Assembly (NCBI GenBank): GCA_026182355.1
Contig: JAPFBL010000003.1
Location: 434,001 to 498,000 of the forward strand
Reading direction: 5' to 3'
DNA: 64,000 nt
Origin: Hermatobates lingyangjiaoensis
Taxonomy: Eukaryota; Arthropoda; Insecta; Hemiptera; Hermatobatidae
Shown here: piece by piece, positions 1 through 11,579 of the stretch
Position numbering within the stretch: position 1 is the stretch's first letter
Layout of the letters: every line of letters begins with the position of its first letter
Notes under the pieces: generated by a model
The model's input: the letters and a program-made list of their open reading frames with translations, nothing else
Told to the model about the DNA's origin: nothing
The model's database searches: none
Translations under genes and position numbers: made by a program

Positions 1-386
1 TTGTAAGGAAGAAGTTTTTTAACAACTTTATGAGGGGTTATTATGGAAATTGTCAACTGTTGTCATTTTAAGGTTGCAATAAAAACAGTGAAGTATTTTT
101 GCTAGACAGTTGTTGTAATTCTTTTATTTAAAATAATATACCCTGAGACTTCATTGAATACAACTTAAAATTATAAAGTCTATTTATTTTTACAATTACT
201 TAAATGATTGCATATACCTGTGATTTAATTAGTTTTATTCAATTAGACGCACAAATGAACGTTAATTAAATCTATTTAGTTATAATTAATGGTTCCAACC
301 AACTATCGATTTAAATTCAATTAAATATTTATTTAAATTTAGTTAATTTTAGTATCATCAAAGAAATACCTCAATACAGTTACATT

Positions 387-500
387 CAATGAACAAACTA
401 CAATGTGAAATGGGAAAACAAGACTAAGATCTTGTTTTCCCATTTCCCATAACATATTGTGGTTTGATCATTCATTGTTATTTCACGTGTTTATGCGAAA
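387..500 (+). mobile_element. Short inverted-pair cassette of the Penelope-like terminus
   Basis: The left half CAATGAACAAACTACAATG and GAAATGGGAAAACAAGA is repeated inverted as TCTTGTTTTCCCATTTC and the TTGTGGTTTGATCATTCATTG block, meeting at CTAAGATC. It is followed by TTTCACGTGTTTATGCGAAA, a terminal hairpin. The same terminus (GGGAAAACAAGACTAAGATC; TTTGATCATTGATTG; TTTCACGTGTTTATGTGAAA) borders the GIY-YIG element at 61125-62110. Confidence 0.6.
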
Positions 501-1631
501 TTTTTCACAGTTACATTCATGTGCTTCTGTAGGAAATATAGAGTAATTAAAGTATTATATTCGGGTCAAAATTTGATATCTGTGTTTTCAACTGAAATAC
601 ACATCTTGAAATCCTCTGGTCAGATAAAATGAAGTTCATAAATTGATATGTTATTTGAAAAGTTATTCCTAAGGCTCAAATACTGCCTAAATGAGTGAGG
701 TAATTTTACACTTAAATATTATTCATTCAAACAAAGAATAACAATTATATTGCATGATAAGAGCATAATAAAATAAAATATTGAAAAAAAATAACGGAAA
801 AGTATGAAGTTTTCACTGTTTGCAATCACCGGTAATTTAGTTTCATTTTGTGTGTACTTATATATATATTTTTTTCAAATCATTCATAAACTTGTCTCTT
901 TCCAAACAAGTTTGAAGGTGTTGTAATATTTAAAGTGCTGGATTTGTTTATAAATTTTAATATAATCTTTTACAACTTTTACACCTCTAACAGCCTTCTA
1001 GAATATAGATGTCTATAATAGGTTGATCACAATTTATCTTATAAATGCAATAGTAAATAGTAAATTTGCTTTCAAAGAAGTAATTTCTTTAAAATTGTGA
1101 ATATTATAGAAAATTATCTAATTATTCAATCAATATTTCAATTTAGCATTCTGTTTCGTACAAAAGTTATTTGAAAAAGTTTGGGCTAACAGCATAATTT
1201 TCCTGTAGTAAGTTTCAAAAAGAATTAAACTAAAAATGAAAATATTTGTAATACATCCTAAGCAACAAACAAACTATACAAAATATAAAGCACTAATATT
1301 CTTTTCCATTCTTCATATTTAAAAATTTTATGAGGATAAAAGTTATTCAGTCGCTTTGAAATCGGCTCAACAAAAACAGTTTTTATTTAAATAATCTTTG
1401 AGAGAAACTAAAAATTTGATACTAAAACCTTTACTTATTGTAATTTTAAAAAGTAAAAAATCGAACACTATAAACAGCAGCATCTTTAAAACTTTCAATT
1501 TTAAATTAATCAAGTAAAATGCTTCTATCAACGTTTTACAATTCTTATCTTTGCAAAAGAAAGCATAAATTAATTTGCACATTTTGCCTTAAAGTTTCTC
1601 AAAAACCAGTAAAACACTAAAGAAATTTAAC
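501..1631. other. AT-rich noncoding stretch
   Basis: No exon, repeat family or RNA gene recognised. The 71-codon frame at 1367-1582 is low-complexity chance. Confidence 0.4.
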
Positions 1632-1736
1632 TCAGTATTCAAGATCTCCATCATCTGATTTGCCAAAGCGTCCCAGAAAACGGAACTGTTTGGTTATAAC
1701 TTCATTAATCGCATTATATATTAAAGCATTAGGTAC
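1632..1736 (-). CDS. Orphan terminal coding exon, unknown gene
   Basis: After the acceptor AAGGATTGCAG there is a 34-codon frame with a stop at 1632-1634. It reads VPNALIYNAINEV, then ITKQFRFLGRF and GKSDDGDLEY. The mixed composition is unlike the low-complexity chance frames nearby, so it looks coding. It enters in phase 0, whereas the nearest supervillin-like exon (3624-4273) leaves in phase 2, so the two cannot join directly. An alternative acceptor eight bases upstream would give a two-base start, which fits the phase-1 exit of the piece at 3454-3493. It could be the end of a short nested gene, an alternative transcript end, or chance. I do not recognise the protein. Confidence 0.4.
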   Translation of the reverse strand, partial: VPNALIYNAINEVITKQFRFLGRFGKSDDGDLEY

Positions 1737-3453
1737 CTGCAATCCTTAAATTAATTTAGAGAATTTGATTTTACAATTACTTTCTCAGATTGAAAAAAAA
1801 AAGAGATTCAATAATTTGTATGTTACACCGTACATTACATAGCTGATAATTTTACCATAGTGCATTCATATTACTCTTACTTCAAGTGCACTTCTGTGTA
1901 GTATTAATCGAATAGTTGTTGTTGCTAAGTCACCAAAATGTGTGCATCCTACTTTATGCTGCAGCTATGAAATTTCTTCCTTCGTTAGTTCAGACCGAAT
2001 GATAACAAGTCCTCATCAGGCCTCAGCCTAGCCATGCCAACTCAGCACCACCCCATGAACAGAGTATTTAATCAACATAATGCATAAGGCAATTATCCTC
2101 AGAATTTTGAGTTACATTAATAATACTATAACACAAAGTAACAATCCGTGATTTTGTAGATATACTTTTAATAATAAGTATCTTTAATATACTACATTTT
2201 TTATATATACAAAAAAAATTAATTAAAATTATTTAAAAAGGCTGCTAGAGGAGTAAAAGTTGTAAAAGATTAATTAAAATTTTTAATTTATTGAAGTTTT
2301 GAAGAAAAATATTAAAATTTTTGATTCCAACAAATGAAAGTCAATAAAAATGTTTAAATTTTAATCAATTGGAAGGTAAAATTATTAAGGTATATAATTA
2401 ATATATTCCATTAAATTATTCAATACAGTTTATGAAAGTAATTTTACTATCTGTTTATATAATAATATTGTAATAACAATAGTAATAGTAATAATAATTA
2501 TAAAACTAAAGGGCTAACTGAAATACAGCTGATTATCAAAATGCCCTTCAATTACTCATTCTATGGTCCCTTTCCATCTGTGCATACCAGTTATATTCCA
2601 TTTAATTTCTTTTAATGTTTATAAATTCTAAATATTCTATTTTATTTTAGTTTTAAAAATATAAGGACCCTGTTATTTATGTCAAAAAAAATTAAATAAT
2701 TTGCAGCTGTATGAATCACATTTCTAAGCAAAATTTCAAGAATAACGGTAATAAACGAAAAAAGCCCTATAATAGAAGGAAGTGACAATATTAAAAGAGG
2801 AGATGTTATTCTTAGTGATAGGTTGGCAAGCAATCGGTGATTATTAAGACAATGACCCATTCTGGCAATATGTCAGTGCCAAAACTACTGGAGAAAGTCA
2901 GAATCTGTGTCAATGCAATCCAACAATAGAATCAATTAATTGTATCTGGTAGACGGACAAGTAAGCTTTTTATAATTTGTAACCATAAAACAAATAAGGG
3001 GTGCTCAGTTCCGGCTATTAAACTCTTTGATTTAAAGACTTCAAAGTACTGAGACTGTATGATATTCAAAACACAATGGCCATCATTCAAGTTTTTCATT
3101 TGTACATTCTATTATAAAGAAAATAGAAAAGAACGTATACGTATAACTGAGTTATTTACTAATTGGACACTTTTTCCCTAATTTAGGAAAGATTAGGGAA
3201 ATATCCATCTTTCCTAATATCCTCCAGTAAATATCCATCTCTCGTGTATAACTGGTAAAATCTTTCATAGTAGCAGTTACAGTGGAATACTCTCTCACTC
3301 TCTCTCTCATACTCCCCCACCAACTTAACACAAAGTACATCCTCCTTCTTGGGTGTAACCAATGCAACCATCAAGAAGTTATAAGAGCAAGTTGAAAGTT
3401 TTAATATGAAAAGGTTCTTATTATTCTAAGTTATAATAATTTTAAAAACTTAC
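1737..3453. other. Noncoding, with one doubtful frame
   Basis: At 3183-3374 (minus) a frame reads TPKKEDVLCVKLVGEYER and CNCYYERFYQLYTRDGYLLE. It looks protein-like but has no usable donor, and no acceptor gives the needed phase. A GGATATTT-containing block is locally duplicated there. It may be a mobile-element relic. Confidence 0.35.
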
Positions 3454-3493
3454 CAACGTTGTACTCTTTCTCTACATCAAATTCTTCAAACAT
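3454..3493 (-). CDS. Possible short initiating exon (MFEEFDVEKEYNV)
   Basis: An ATG at 3491-3493 opens MFEEFDVEKEYNV plus one base, directly followed by a near-consensus donor (GTTG then GTAAGT). Upstream in frame is a stop, so this would be a first coding exon with its leader to the right. The charged peptide and strong donor argue for a real exon, but 40 nt is very little evidence. It exits in phase 1. The piece at 1632-1736 could follow it if the upstream acceptor is used. Confidence 0.3.
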
Positions 3494-3623
3494 TTTAAGG
3501 TATATTTAAAAAAAATCTTACATTTTAATTTAATTAAGTTTGAAATAACCTATAGGAGAAATATTGAGCCCATTAAAACCAGTATTTAAAATACAGCTTA
3601 TATAATAATAAAATTATGATTAC

Positions 3624-4273
3624 CTCTGAGAGGAGCTGGCAGAGGCTGTTTCAGTATCCTGGACACTTTCGAATGAGAGGATTCTTTCAGCGATAGAGAA
3701 GGTTATTTGATCAGACGAGAGGGGAGGTGATTTCGGCCTCTGGTACACAAAGTTTGGGTCTAGAGATCTTCTGTGCGTCATGTTGACATGTGTAGGACTT
3801 TTGTGGCGAAGGCTGACTTGAGTAGAGGACTCTTCTGTGTGTTTAAGGATTGGTTTAATGTCACAGCAAGGTATTTCTTCAGTCTTAGTCTTAAGAATAG
3901 GCTTTACAGGCAGTTCTTCTTCATCAAATGAAGATTTCTTCAATATGGGCCTTGGGCCCAGATCATGAACGCTACTTTCAGGTAGTTCCTCAGAGTGAGA
4001 TTTTTTCTTCAGTATTGGTCTGGTGCTCTCAGTGACAGGAGGAGACTCTCTGGCCGGGCTGCTGGGTCCTGCATGGACAGGGCTTACGTTTTTAGTCTTC
4101 AGTATGCCTTGAGGAAGTCCACAAATTTCATTTTCTGTTGATTCTTCCCGACTTGTTTTTCTTTTCAGGATTCCCTGTACTTGTGACTCAGGACTTTGGT
4201 TTCTCTTCAGTTCCTCTAAAGAACATCTTCTTGACTGATTTCTAAGGATAGGTCTACACTCCTCGATCCCATT
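3624..4273 (-). CDS. Supervillin-like gene, large ILK-repeat exon f
   Basis: This is the longest coding exon, 650 nt and about 216 residues. It starts after TTGTTTGCAG at NGIEECRPILR and ends TCTCAGAG before the donor GTAATC. It contains seven ILK motifs: RPILR, QGILKRKTSREE, QGILKTKN, RPILKKKSHSEE, RPILKKSSFDEEE, KPILKTKTEE and KPILKHTEE, spaced about 15 to 35 residues apart. The C-terminal part reads SSDQITFSIAERILSFES, which resembles an SLAEKLALF segment of supervillin, and ends in a Ser/Ala-rich stretch (TASASSSQR). An ATG read-through start would fall two residues upstream of the splice site and is not needed. The exon ends in phase 2; the next exon (one-base start) was not found and probably lies left of the window. 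Confidence 0.8.
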
Positions 4274-5157
4274 CTGCAAACAATCATCAAAACCTATTAA
4301 ATGCTTACAACTTTAAATTACAACTTTCAAAATATAAAATTAATTTAAACAATGTTAACCAATTTTACAAAGAAATTTATATGAATGATTTTAAGATTTA
4401 ACACTATGCTTCATTTAAGATATAATGATGTACAAAGTGCAGCAGAAATAACACCCTTTTTTGGATTCTGTGTAATTTCTCTTCTTATTTGAACTATACA
4501 GTTTTCAAAAAAATTATAAAAAACATAATAAAACATTTCATTGTAAAAGTTATCATTTTATGTGGCATAAATATATATATTAATAATACAATGAGGTATC
4601 CGATAAGTTCATCACAAAAAAAAAATTACGATATGCCAACAATACCCTTTTACTTATTTCTATATGGAAAAAACAGCACTTTTAACTACTTTACATATTA
4701 AATAAATGTTCTCATGTGACTTTTCTGCATTTTATTATCAGATAATATATCATTCGATATAATAAATTTGACTTGAATCAAATAATACTAAGTAATTAAC
4801 AAAGGTTCAAAAAGTAATCAAAAGTTGTTGAATGAAATAAAATGATATAATGCAAATATTGGTGGAACTGTTGGCCCTGTTTGCAGAGATTAGATACAAA
4901 ATACCTCAAACTTAAGTTAACTGTTTGTTCACAATCTATCACGATTATCCTAAGAAGTAACACTTCAGCTTGACTTAACTACTGTAACACTTTTTAATCA
5001 AAACATTTTTCGGTTCATAATTTAGAAGAATCAAATTTATCAAATATATTTATTTTATAAAAATGGATACAATAGGGCGGTATTTCTACCACACCACACC
5101 CTTTGCAACTGACATAAGTAAAATTTACTCCAACAATAATTGTTATATATATTTAAG

Positions 5158-5668
5158 GAATATTCCCTCTAATTTTTCACGTATCTGGGCATACACATAA
5201 GCTCCCTGATCAAACTGAGGATCATTGTGAGCAACATCACTAGTAAAAAAGAGACAAAAATCGGAAAAATTGAATGTGTAGATGTTATGTGTGAGAGTCC
5301 TGCTTCGGCCTGGCTGAGGGTCTTGTTCTGGAAGATGTGAGACATATAAACCTTTCAGACATAACATTGTGCTCACATTAAAACATTCATATTTGGACAA
5401 ATGACTTTTGCTGTAGCTTGTGATACAGTTCAAATTCCTGTAACACATTGTCCTTAAAATATCTAATTACAAAGTTTTTCTTGGCATTTCTATTACCCAT
5501 AAATGATCTAGTAGTAACGACATTTAATGATTAATATCGATATGTCTAACATTAGATATTTATTAATAGGTGATGTGGATTTTTGTATGCACTGGACAGA
5601 TTTTTTTGTGCGCCGAGATTTGCGGGCAGTGTGTGATTGCGCATGCGCGCAGCTTAGAGGGAACATTG
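5158..5668 (-). mobile_element. Small hAT-like (Zaphod/Tip100-style) element with 8-bp target duplication
   Basis: The ends are GAATATTCCCTCTAA on the left and, in reverse complement, CAATGTTCCCTCTAA on the right, a 15-bp inverted repeat with two mismatches. The element is flanked by TATTTAAG and TATTTCAG, an 8-bp target duplication with one mismatch, as hAT elements make. TTCCCTCTAA termini are familiar from the Tip100/Zaphod branch of hAT transposons (recalled). At 511 bp it cannot encode a transposase, so it is non-autonomous. A chance frame across the left end (minus strand, to 5143) should not be taken as a gene. Confidence 0.65.
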
Positions 5669-5779
5669 TATTTCAGTCCCTTGTAAAACTGAATCAACTC
5701 AAGATTTTCATAATTTCAAAAAATTTAGAAGAAAGACAAATTATATATATATATATATATATATGAAAAAAAGATACAT

Positions 5780-6096
5780 TAACAACAGTTGCCCAGTGGC
5801 AACGTGTTCGACTGTGGACTGGTAGGTCTGGAATTCAATACCTACTCTGGCCCTCGATTTATTCACAAGGGAGGTGAAAAAATATGAGCAGGTCATCCCA
5901 CGGAGAGGAGGTAAAACCATCGGTCCCCAGCCTGTACGATGTCAGGGACTCGTTAAAGACCCTACTCTAAATATACCTAAGTTAGGCAAAATTAAGACTC
6001 CCAATGTGGAATCAATCATCATTATGTAGTATTAGAATGAGTCAATGTTTGGCCTATGTGTTCCCCTAGGGGACTGACACTGCAACCTAACCTAAC
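5780..6096 (+). mobile_element. tRNA-headed SINE, near full length
   Basis: The head (GCCCAGTGGCAACGTG and following) is tRNA-derived. It is followed by a body with GAGGTAAAACCATCGGTCCC and CTCGTTAAAG blocks, and by a tail with CAACCTAACCTAAC. The same order recurs at 34824-35124 (minus) and in broken copies at 36155, 15375 and 50765. An (AT)n tract directly precedes it (5742-5764). Confidence 0.7.
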
Positions 6097-6287
6097 AGCA
6101 AAACTATACGTTTTGAGATTTTCTTTTCATAAGTTGAAATGAATATTAAATGAATAAATGAATTGAAATTGTAAGAATTCTTCTTGTTTTAATATTTATA
6201 TGACCAACTTTAACTATAAAACTTGTAATAAAAACCAAAAAATAAACAATACGGAGTAAATTTTCGTTGGAAAATGACAACAACTAC

Positions 6288-6330
6288 GGTGATAAGTACA
6301 TAGTGTTTAATGTACTTATGTACTTATCAT
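6288..6330. repeat. Perfect-arm hairpin
   Basis: GTGATAAGTACAT and ATGTACTTATCAT pair around a short loop that contains a further GTACTT. No known element is attached. Confidence 0.55.
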
Positions 6331-9300
6331 ATTTTGTAATATTTAGCACAACTGGAAATTACTTTTAAACAGAACCGAAAGCAGTTTTTTAATCAAATGG
6401 AATTCTGTGAATAGCAATCATTATAATTCATATTGTTTTTTCATTATTTCTGCTTCCCAATAGTAAAATACATCTCATCAAATTGGGTAAGCATCTATCA
6501 ACAATTCAAAATAAAAAGATCATAATGAATTAAAGCAGTAGTGATTTTCTGAACAAGTTACCTGGACTTTCTTTGACTTACAAATTTGAACCACAACTAC
6601 CGTCAACAATTATTGGTACCCCTTAATTGTATCTGTTAGATTGTTTGATGTTTTAATTTTGTTTGATTTATTTGTATTTTATTCATTTGGTGAAATTAGG
6701 AAACGAACATTACTGTTAGACATTATGGTCTCACAGATTAATTCCATATTATTTTAGAAAAAAATGATAACTTTTTATTTAGTTATAAATACACTAATTA
6801 CATTCACTTGTACTTGATAAGTTTAATATAATCAATTAATCCTTTTTAATAGTTTTGTAATTTCATGTTAAATGGTTATTACTGACATGTACATATACCG
6901 AGGTTAGAAACACGTGAAAACAGATAACCTGGACTACTAAACATTTTTAGATAAATCAGCACTATTCAATTTTTTCTTTTTTCTAACATCAATTGGTAAG
7001 TTGTACTCTCCTGAACCAACTGATTAAAATAGATTCCCCAAAACAATATCTTTATTTTAAATAAGAAATACTTTCTTTGGACACTATTTATTAACAAATG
7101 CTATCTGTTAGAATTCATTTGATAAATACTCTCTTGATACAAACCTTGCATCTCTGAGTAAAAATAAAACTAACATGTTTAAGATGACGCTGTTAAATAA
7201 AAGTTATAAATTTAATTTTAAAGTTAAAATTGAACTTGGCAATTACAAACTATATAAGTCACTCAAAAATTTCTTAGAGATTATGATTTTTAAAAAAAAA
7301 TATATTGAAAATATTAATTTAGAAAAACATAATACTTAACTATTCCTTTGATGTAGTTACAGTTTCAGTTTCATCAGTCGAATGAGGCGTAAAAAATGAA
7401 CCCTATTATATCTAAGGTTGATTCAAGAAATTAAATAAATAATTATCTTACATATTTTAATAAAAAGCAAATATGTACTTTAATTATGCTCAATCGTATT
7501 CTGACTTATACTCATAAAGTATCTATTAAATAATGTATAATTTAAATTGAGTTAATATCTATATTTTAAAGTAACAGTGTAGGTAAGAGCAATGATTAAT
7601 TAATCTGACACTTTTTTTAAGGATATGCATACAACACTGAAGGGAATCCAGGGCAAAATCAAGTCATTGACTAAGTTACATTGCTCAATCAATTGTGTGT
7701 GCTACCATCTGTATTTTTGTTATATATTGTTAAAAAATTAATTTTATACAATATATAAGAAATGACTTTATTTAGTTCTTATATTTTTTGTGAAATTTTC
7801 CATTTAATATAAAATATAATGATTTATATATAAACTCATTCTTTAGAAATTCTTTCCACTAAAATATTTCTTTAAAATAAAAAGTTTCTAATTATAATGA
7901 ACTATATAAACTGTAGCGCATTAATAGAAAACTAATGACAAAATATATGCAGATATGATCTAAAGGTCATACATACTTAGAGACAAAAATAGTTACGAAG
8001 TAACTAATTAAGTTAAGTAATTGAATAATCTAAAAATTGTTATAGTCAAGATAGTAGAATATAATAACATGTTATACTCAGCGTGACACATGTTTGTAAA
8101 CTATTTAATAAACTCCCAACCAGCAGGGGTACTGCTGGGTGGAAAAAGAAAAAAAAAAAAAAAAAGTTACGAAGTAAGTTTTAACAATATAGATATGAAT
8201 TCATTTGATTTAATATTTGACTGTATACTATATTGGTTAATATTAAAACTTTCCCTTTCTGATATGATATTAAGAACGTTTATTAAACACTATATATCGA
8301 ACAGTAGTTTTTAGTTTTCTATTTAACAGAAATATAAGCTTTATAGAAATCCATTATTTAGAAATTCTTTCCATTATAAATTTTCTTTAACATTTTCAAA
8401 AAAAGATAACTATGCAACCAAATTATATCGTTCTTAAGGCTAAAAAAAAAATTAATTTAATATTCAAAGAAATTCTTTTGAACTAATCCTTGAAAAAAAT
8501 CTTCATTTTTATCAATCCAGGTAAGTCAAAAAAAGATAATGTCCTCTGATTGTTTGTTATATTGCTTAGTCAATTTTGTTGGTATCATCTATGCTTTCCT
8601 CATTATTTCATTGTTCAATTAGTTGATAAAATTTATTTTTTTTTAATAGGAAGTTAATACCTTGATCTTATTTGATCTTACAAAATTTATTTCCCAAAAA
8701 TTGCAGAATATATTATACAGTAGTTTAAAATTTTTACAACGTGAAACAACCGTAATTCCACAGAGTTATTAATGCTAAAGAAATAAATTGCCGCTTTCAC
8801 CTTTATTTCTAGGGCAAAAAACTATAGAAACTACTGTAAGAAAATGTAAATATATTATCTCATCCAAATGTTCGTAACGTAAAGTGTCTTACTTTTCATC
8901 ATTAAAACACTCACCATTATGTTGAGGGTTTTATCAACCTTACAGTTGATGAGAGATTAGCCTATAAGAACTTGAGAGGTGATAGTTCCTTGATCATGAC
9001 AGCAAATAAGTCTTTTCTGTTGTTCTAATGGACCGTATTGTTTATAATTGTGTTCCCATGGAGCAATTGTATATTGTATTATATGTATCTATCTAAATAA
9101 ATAAAAGAAAGGTTTTGTCTGTACATTGCTTAGAACTGACTCATTACAAGTTTTCTTTAGGTTTTATAAATTAGAGAAACCGAATCCACCCTTAGAAAAA
9201 TTTTTGTCTGTCAGTTTCTCGGCAAAAATTGTCACAAGTAAACTCAGCCACCATAAAACACATGAAGCTGAAACGTTGACACTAGATTTGTGTATGTCTA

Positions 9301-9700
9301 ACTTAAAATACAGGCTCTGAACGGATTTAAAATTCAGTGTAGAGCGAAGTTAAGAACTTTTAAGCTGTCTTTGGCTAAGTTCACAGACATGCTTATTTTG
9401 AAAATATATAGGTGTAGCAAGCAGGTATTGTCAGTTGATTTTAATTTCATTTGCGAATATTAATATATTGCGATTTGAGCATATTGACAAGGTTTTTCCC
9501 AGAGTTCAAGATGTACTATCTATTCAGAATTAATGGCCTTCTGAACGAGCAATTCTCAACCCTCACTATGAACAGACAGGAAAAATCAACAAACAAGTTC
9601 TAACGCTATATCAAGCCGAGGAATGAACTTACAAATCAATAAAGAGAGTGATTAGTGATGAGGAAATAGTTCATTATCCAACTAAATTTCTTGATTCCGT
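6331..9700. other. Intronic AT-rich stretch with diverged duplications
   Basis: About 7600-7950 and 8300-8660 share diverged blocks (AAATTCTTTCCA and TTGCTNAGTCAAT-like). A small hairpin (CCAGCAG, GGGTA, CTGCTGG) lies at about 8117. No gene seen. Confidence 0.4.
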
Positions 9701-10089
9701 TACTGCTCCAGGACTGCTTGCTCATGAGTAAAAACTTAATGTAGGAGCACCAATCATGCTGCGATTTAGTAAGAGTAACACATTTCATGATACGAAACTT
9801 GAGTGCCAAAAAATGTGCAACGGGACACGACACTCAGTTCGTGCTCTGCACAGATACGCCATAGAGGCATGGTACTGCCGTGTGGTACTGGGGAGTCTGT
9901 GTGCTATTGATACCACGCGTACTATTGATTCCGAGCCACTATCCGTTTCCATTCAAACAATTGCAATGTTCTGTCAGTATCTGTTTGGCAATGACGATAA
10001 CTAAGCCGCAAGGGGAAACTCTACCGCAGGAATTGAAGTGAGTGAGACCAAGTTTTTCTTACATGGTCAACTGTGGTTTGCTTACTGAA

Positions 10090-10436
10090 GAGTCAGATGT
10101 TCCAACTGTTTGTTCTTCCATGAACCTGAAGGACAGACAGCTAATGTGGTGTATACAGAGGCATTTGTTTAACACTGTACAAAATTCTATAATTTCTAAT
10201 TATAGTATTAGTACAATACTATAATTGGTATGGTATTTTGGAACACCAAGTGTAATAGAATTTTTGATTCCGTCACAGACGGGTACGTTTGCTAGTTAAG
10301 TATAAAACTTGTAAGGCTTCCAACTCTTTGTTCTTCTATGAACCTGAAGTAGAGATTATCTACTATTCTATTTCTTGAATGATATTTTGGAATACCATGT
10401 ATCATCGAATTTTTGATTCCGTTAAAGACGGGCTAG

Positions 10437-10464
<28 letters not shown>
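10090..10464 (+). repeat. Diverged tandem pair plus (AT)n
   Basis: Two diverged copies (about 10090-10285 and 10310-10433) share TTGTTCTTC, ATGAACCTGAAG, GGTATTTTGGAA-like and AATTTTTGATTCCGT blocks. They may be very old relatives of the parent repeat at 44430. A pure (AT)n run follows at 10436-10464. AAGTATAAAACTTGTAAGGC also recurs at 41030. Confidence 0.5.
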
Positions 10465-10467
<3 letters not shown>

Positions 10468-11194
10468 CTCGTTTGTAGGCATTCTATTTCGCAGTTCTAT
10501 TTAAAAGAATTAAAAATTTCTTGAATAAAAAAAAATAATTTACAATACTTAAACAAATTAACATTGTTTACTAGTCAAAAGCTTCAACTAGACAGGTCAG
10601 TCAAAGTGAATCAAAGAGATTCAACATTCTGTCAAATGAAAAAGATTCCGTTTATGTAGCGGACGTAGAAAAAAGGGTGGAGTAGTATGGAAATATGCGA
10701 CCAAAGAATTAGTATAGTTTGACCTTAAATATATTGAAAAAAGAAGCAGCCATTGCTGTTCTTCTGTAGTCATAGCTCCAATTTGATGATAAAATGGAAG
10801 TAAGATTGTTTTAGAATAAATTCGACAACTGTAGCAACAAATGCAGTGTAAACGAAAGGAGGTGAGGGTCTGCTCTGATGTCCAATAATCTACCCAGAGG
10901 CAGCAAACACTCATCACGATTAGTGACAATGTAAAAACAGTCACTTCTATAGTGACGATAACAAGAGAGAATTCGGTGTGGTATGAAACTTCAGTTAACA
11001 ACTACTATGTTAAGCCTCCGCATGGACAACTACATATTATCGATCTAATCACATTTAACAGACCTAAATCTCCAAATCTCTATTTTAACAAATATTTTGA
11101 AGTCCAGATTAAAAAATAGGTTCCTCAAACTAAATATCTCACTTTAAGAACTTCAGAAGAACTGTAAATTAGCGAAGAAGTACTACTTCTTTAA

Positions 11195-11270
11195 GAGATA
11201 ATAGTATTATTTCTTAAAGAAATTTAATACTATTAAAGATAATAGTATTATTTCTTAAAGAAATTTAATA
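11195..11270 (+). repeat. 34-bp direct repeat, two copies
   Basis: AGATAATAGTATTATTTCTT and the following AAAGAAATTTAATA occur at 11195 and again at 11237. Each copy is itself partly palindromic. Confidence 0.75.
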
Positions 11271-11412
11271 TAAATATTTTTTACTAAAAAGTGATGGTAA
11301 GATCAGAGTTAGTTTGATAATATGGGAATTCTAATATACATAACAACCTAATGCAATTCAATTAAAATAACAATAATGACTAAGTCGTTAATTATACTGA
11401 GCAGTGTTCAAC

Positions 11413-11579
11413 CTGAAAGGAGAGGTGTTCGGTTGGAGGCAGGGCTGGCTCATCTAAACTGCGATGCTTCTTGAGGATTCCTCTCGACTTGGACTGGGTC
11501 GTACTGCTGTGGCCAGTGCGGCTCCTGTCACTCCAGCCTCTGCTTCCACTTGCTGTCTCTGACCATCGCCCACCAGTCA
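11413..11579 (-). CDS. Supervillin-like gene, exon e with one ILK motif
   Basis: This 167-nt exon starts after AACGTTACAG and ends TTTCAG before a weaker donor, GTTGAA. It encodes TGGRWSETASGSRGWSDR, then SRTGHSSTTQSKSRGILKK and HRSLDEPALPPTEHLSFQ. One RGILKKHRSLDEP copy of the repeated motif is present. The exon leaves in phase 0 and joins cleanly to NGIEECRPILR of the next exon. The non-consensus donor (CAG then GTTGAA) could permit alternative splicing; the choice rests on phase and on the stop a few codons further on. Confidence 0.68.

Noticed and set aside
2642..2860. 72-codon hydrophobic minus-strand frame after a good acceptor
   Set aside because: The acceptor (CTTCTATTATAG) is good, but the downstream frame is low-complexity hydrophobic and lacks a donor. 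Left out despite a phase match with the piece at 3454.
3152..3374. Minus-strand frames containing KKEDVLCVKLVGEYER
   Set aside because: Protein-like, but neither frame has a donor or the acceptor phase needed to join the neighbouring exon, and the end is a local duplication.
5143..5448. 101-codon minus-strand frame
   Set aside because: It runs across the terminal repeat of the hAT-like element; its last codons are encoded by the TIR.
9756..10004. 82-codon plus-strand frame (begins MLRFSKSNTFHD)
   Set aside because: Moderately protein-like, but no homology, motif or splice context; adjacent to old tandem repeats. Not listed as a gene.
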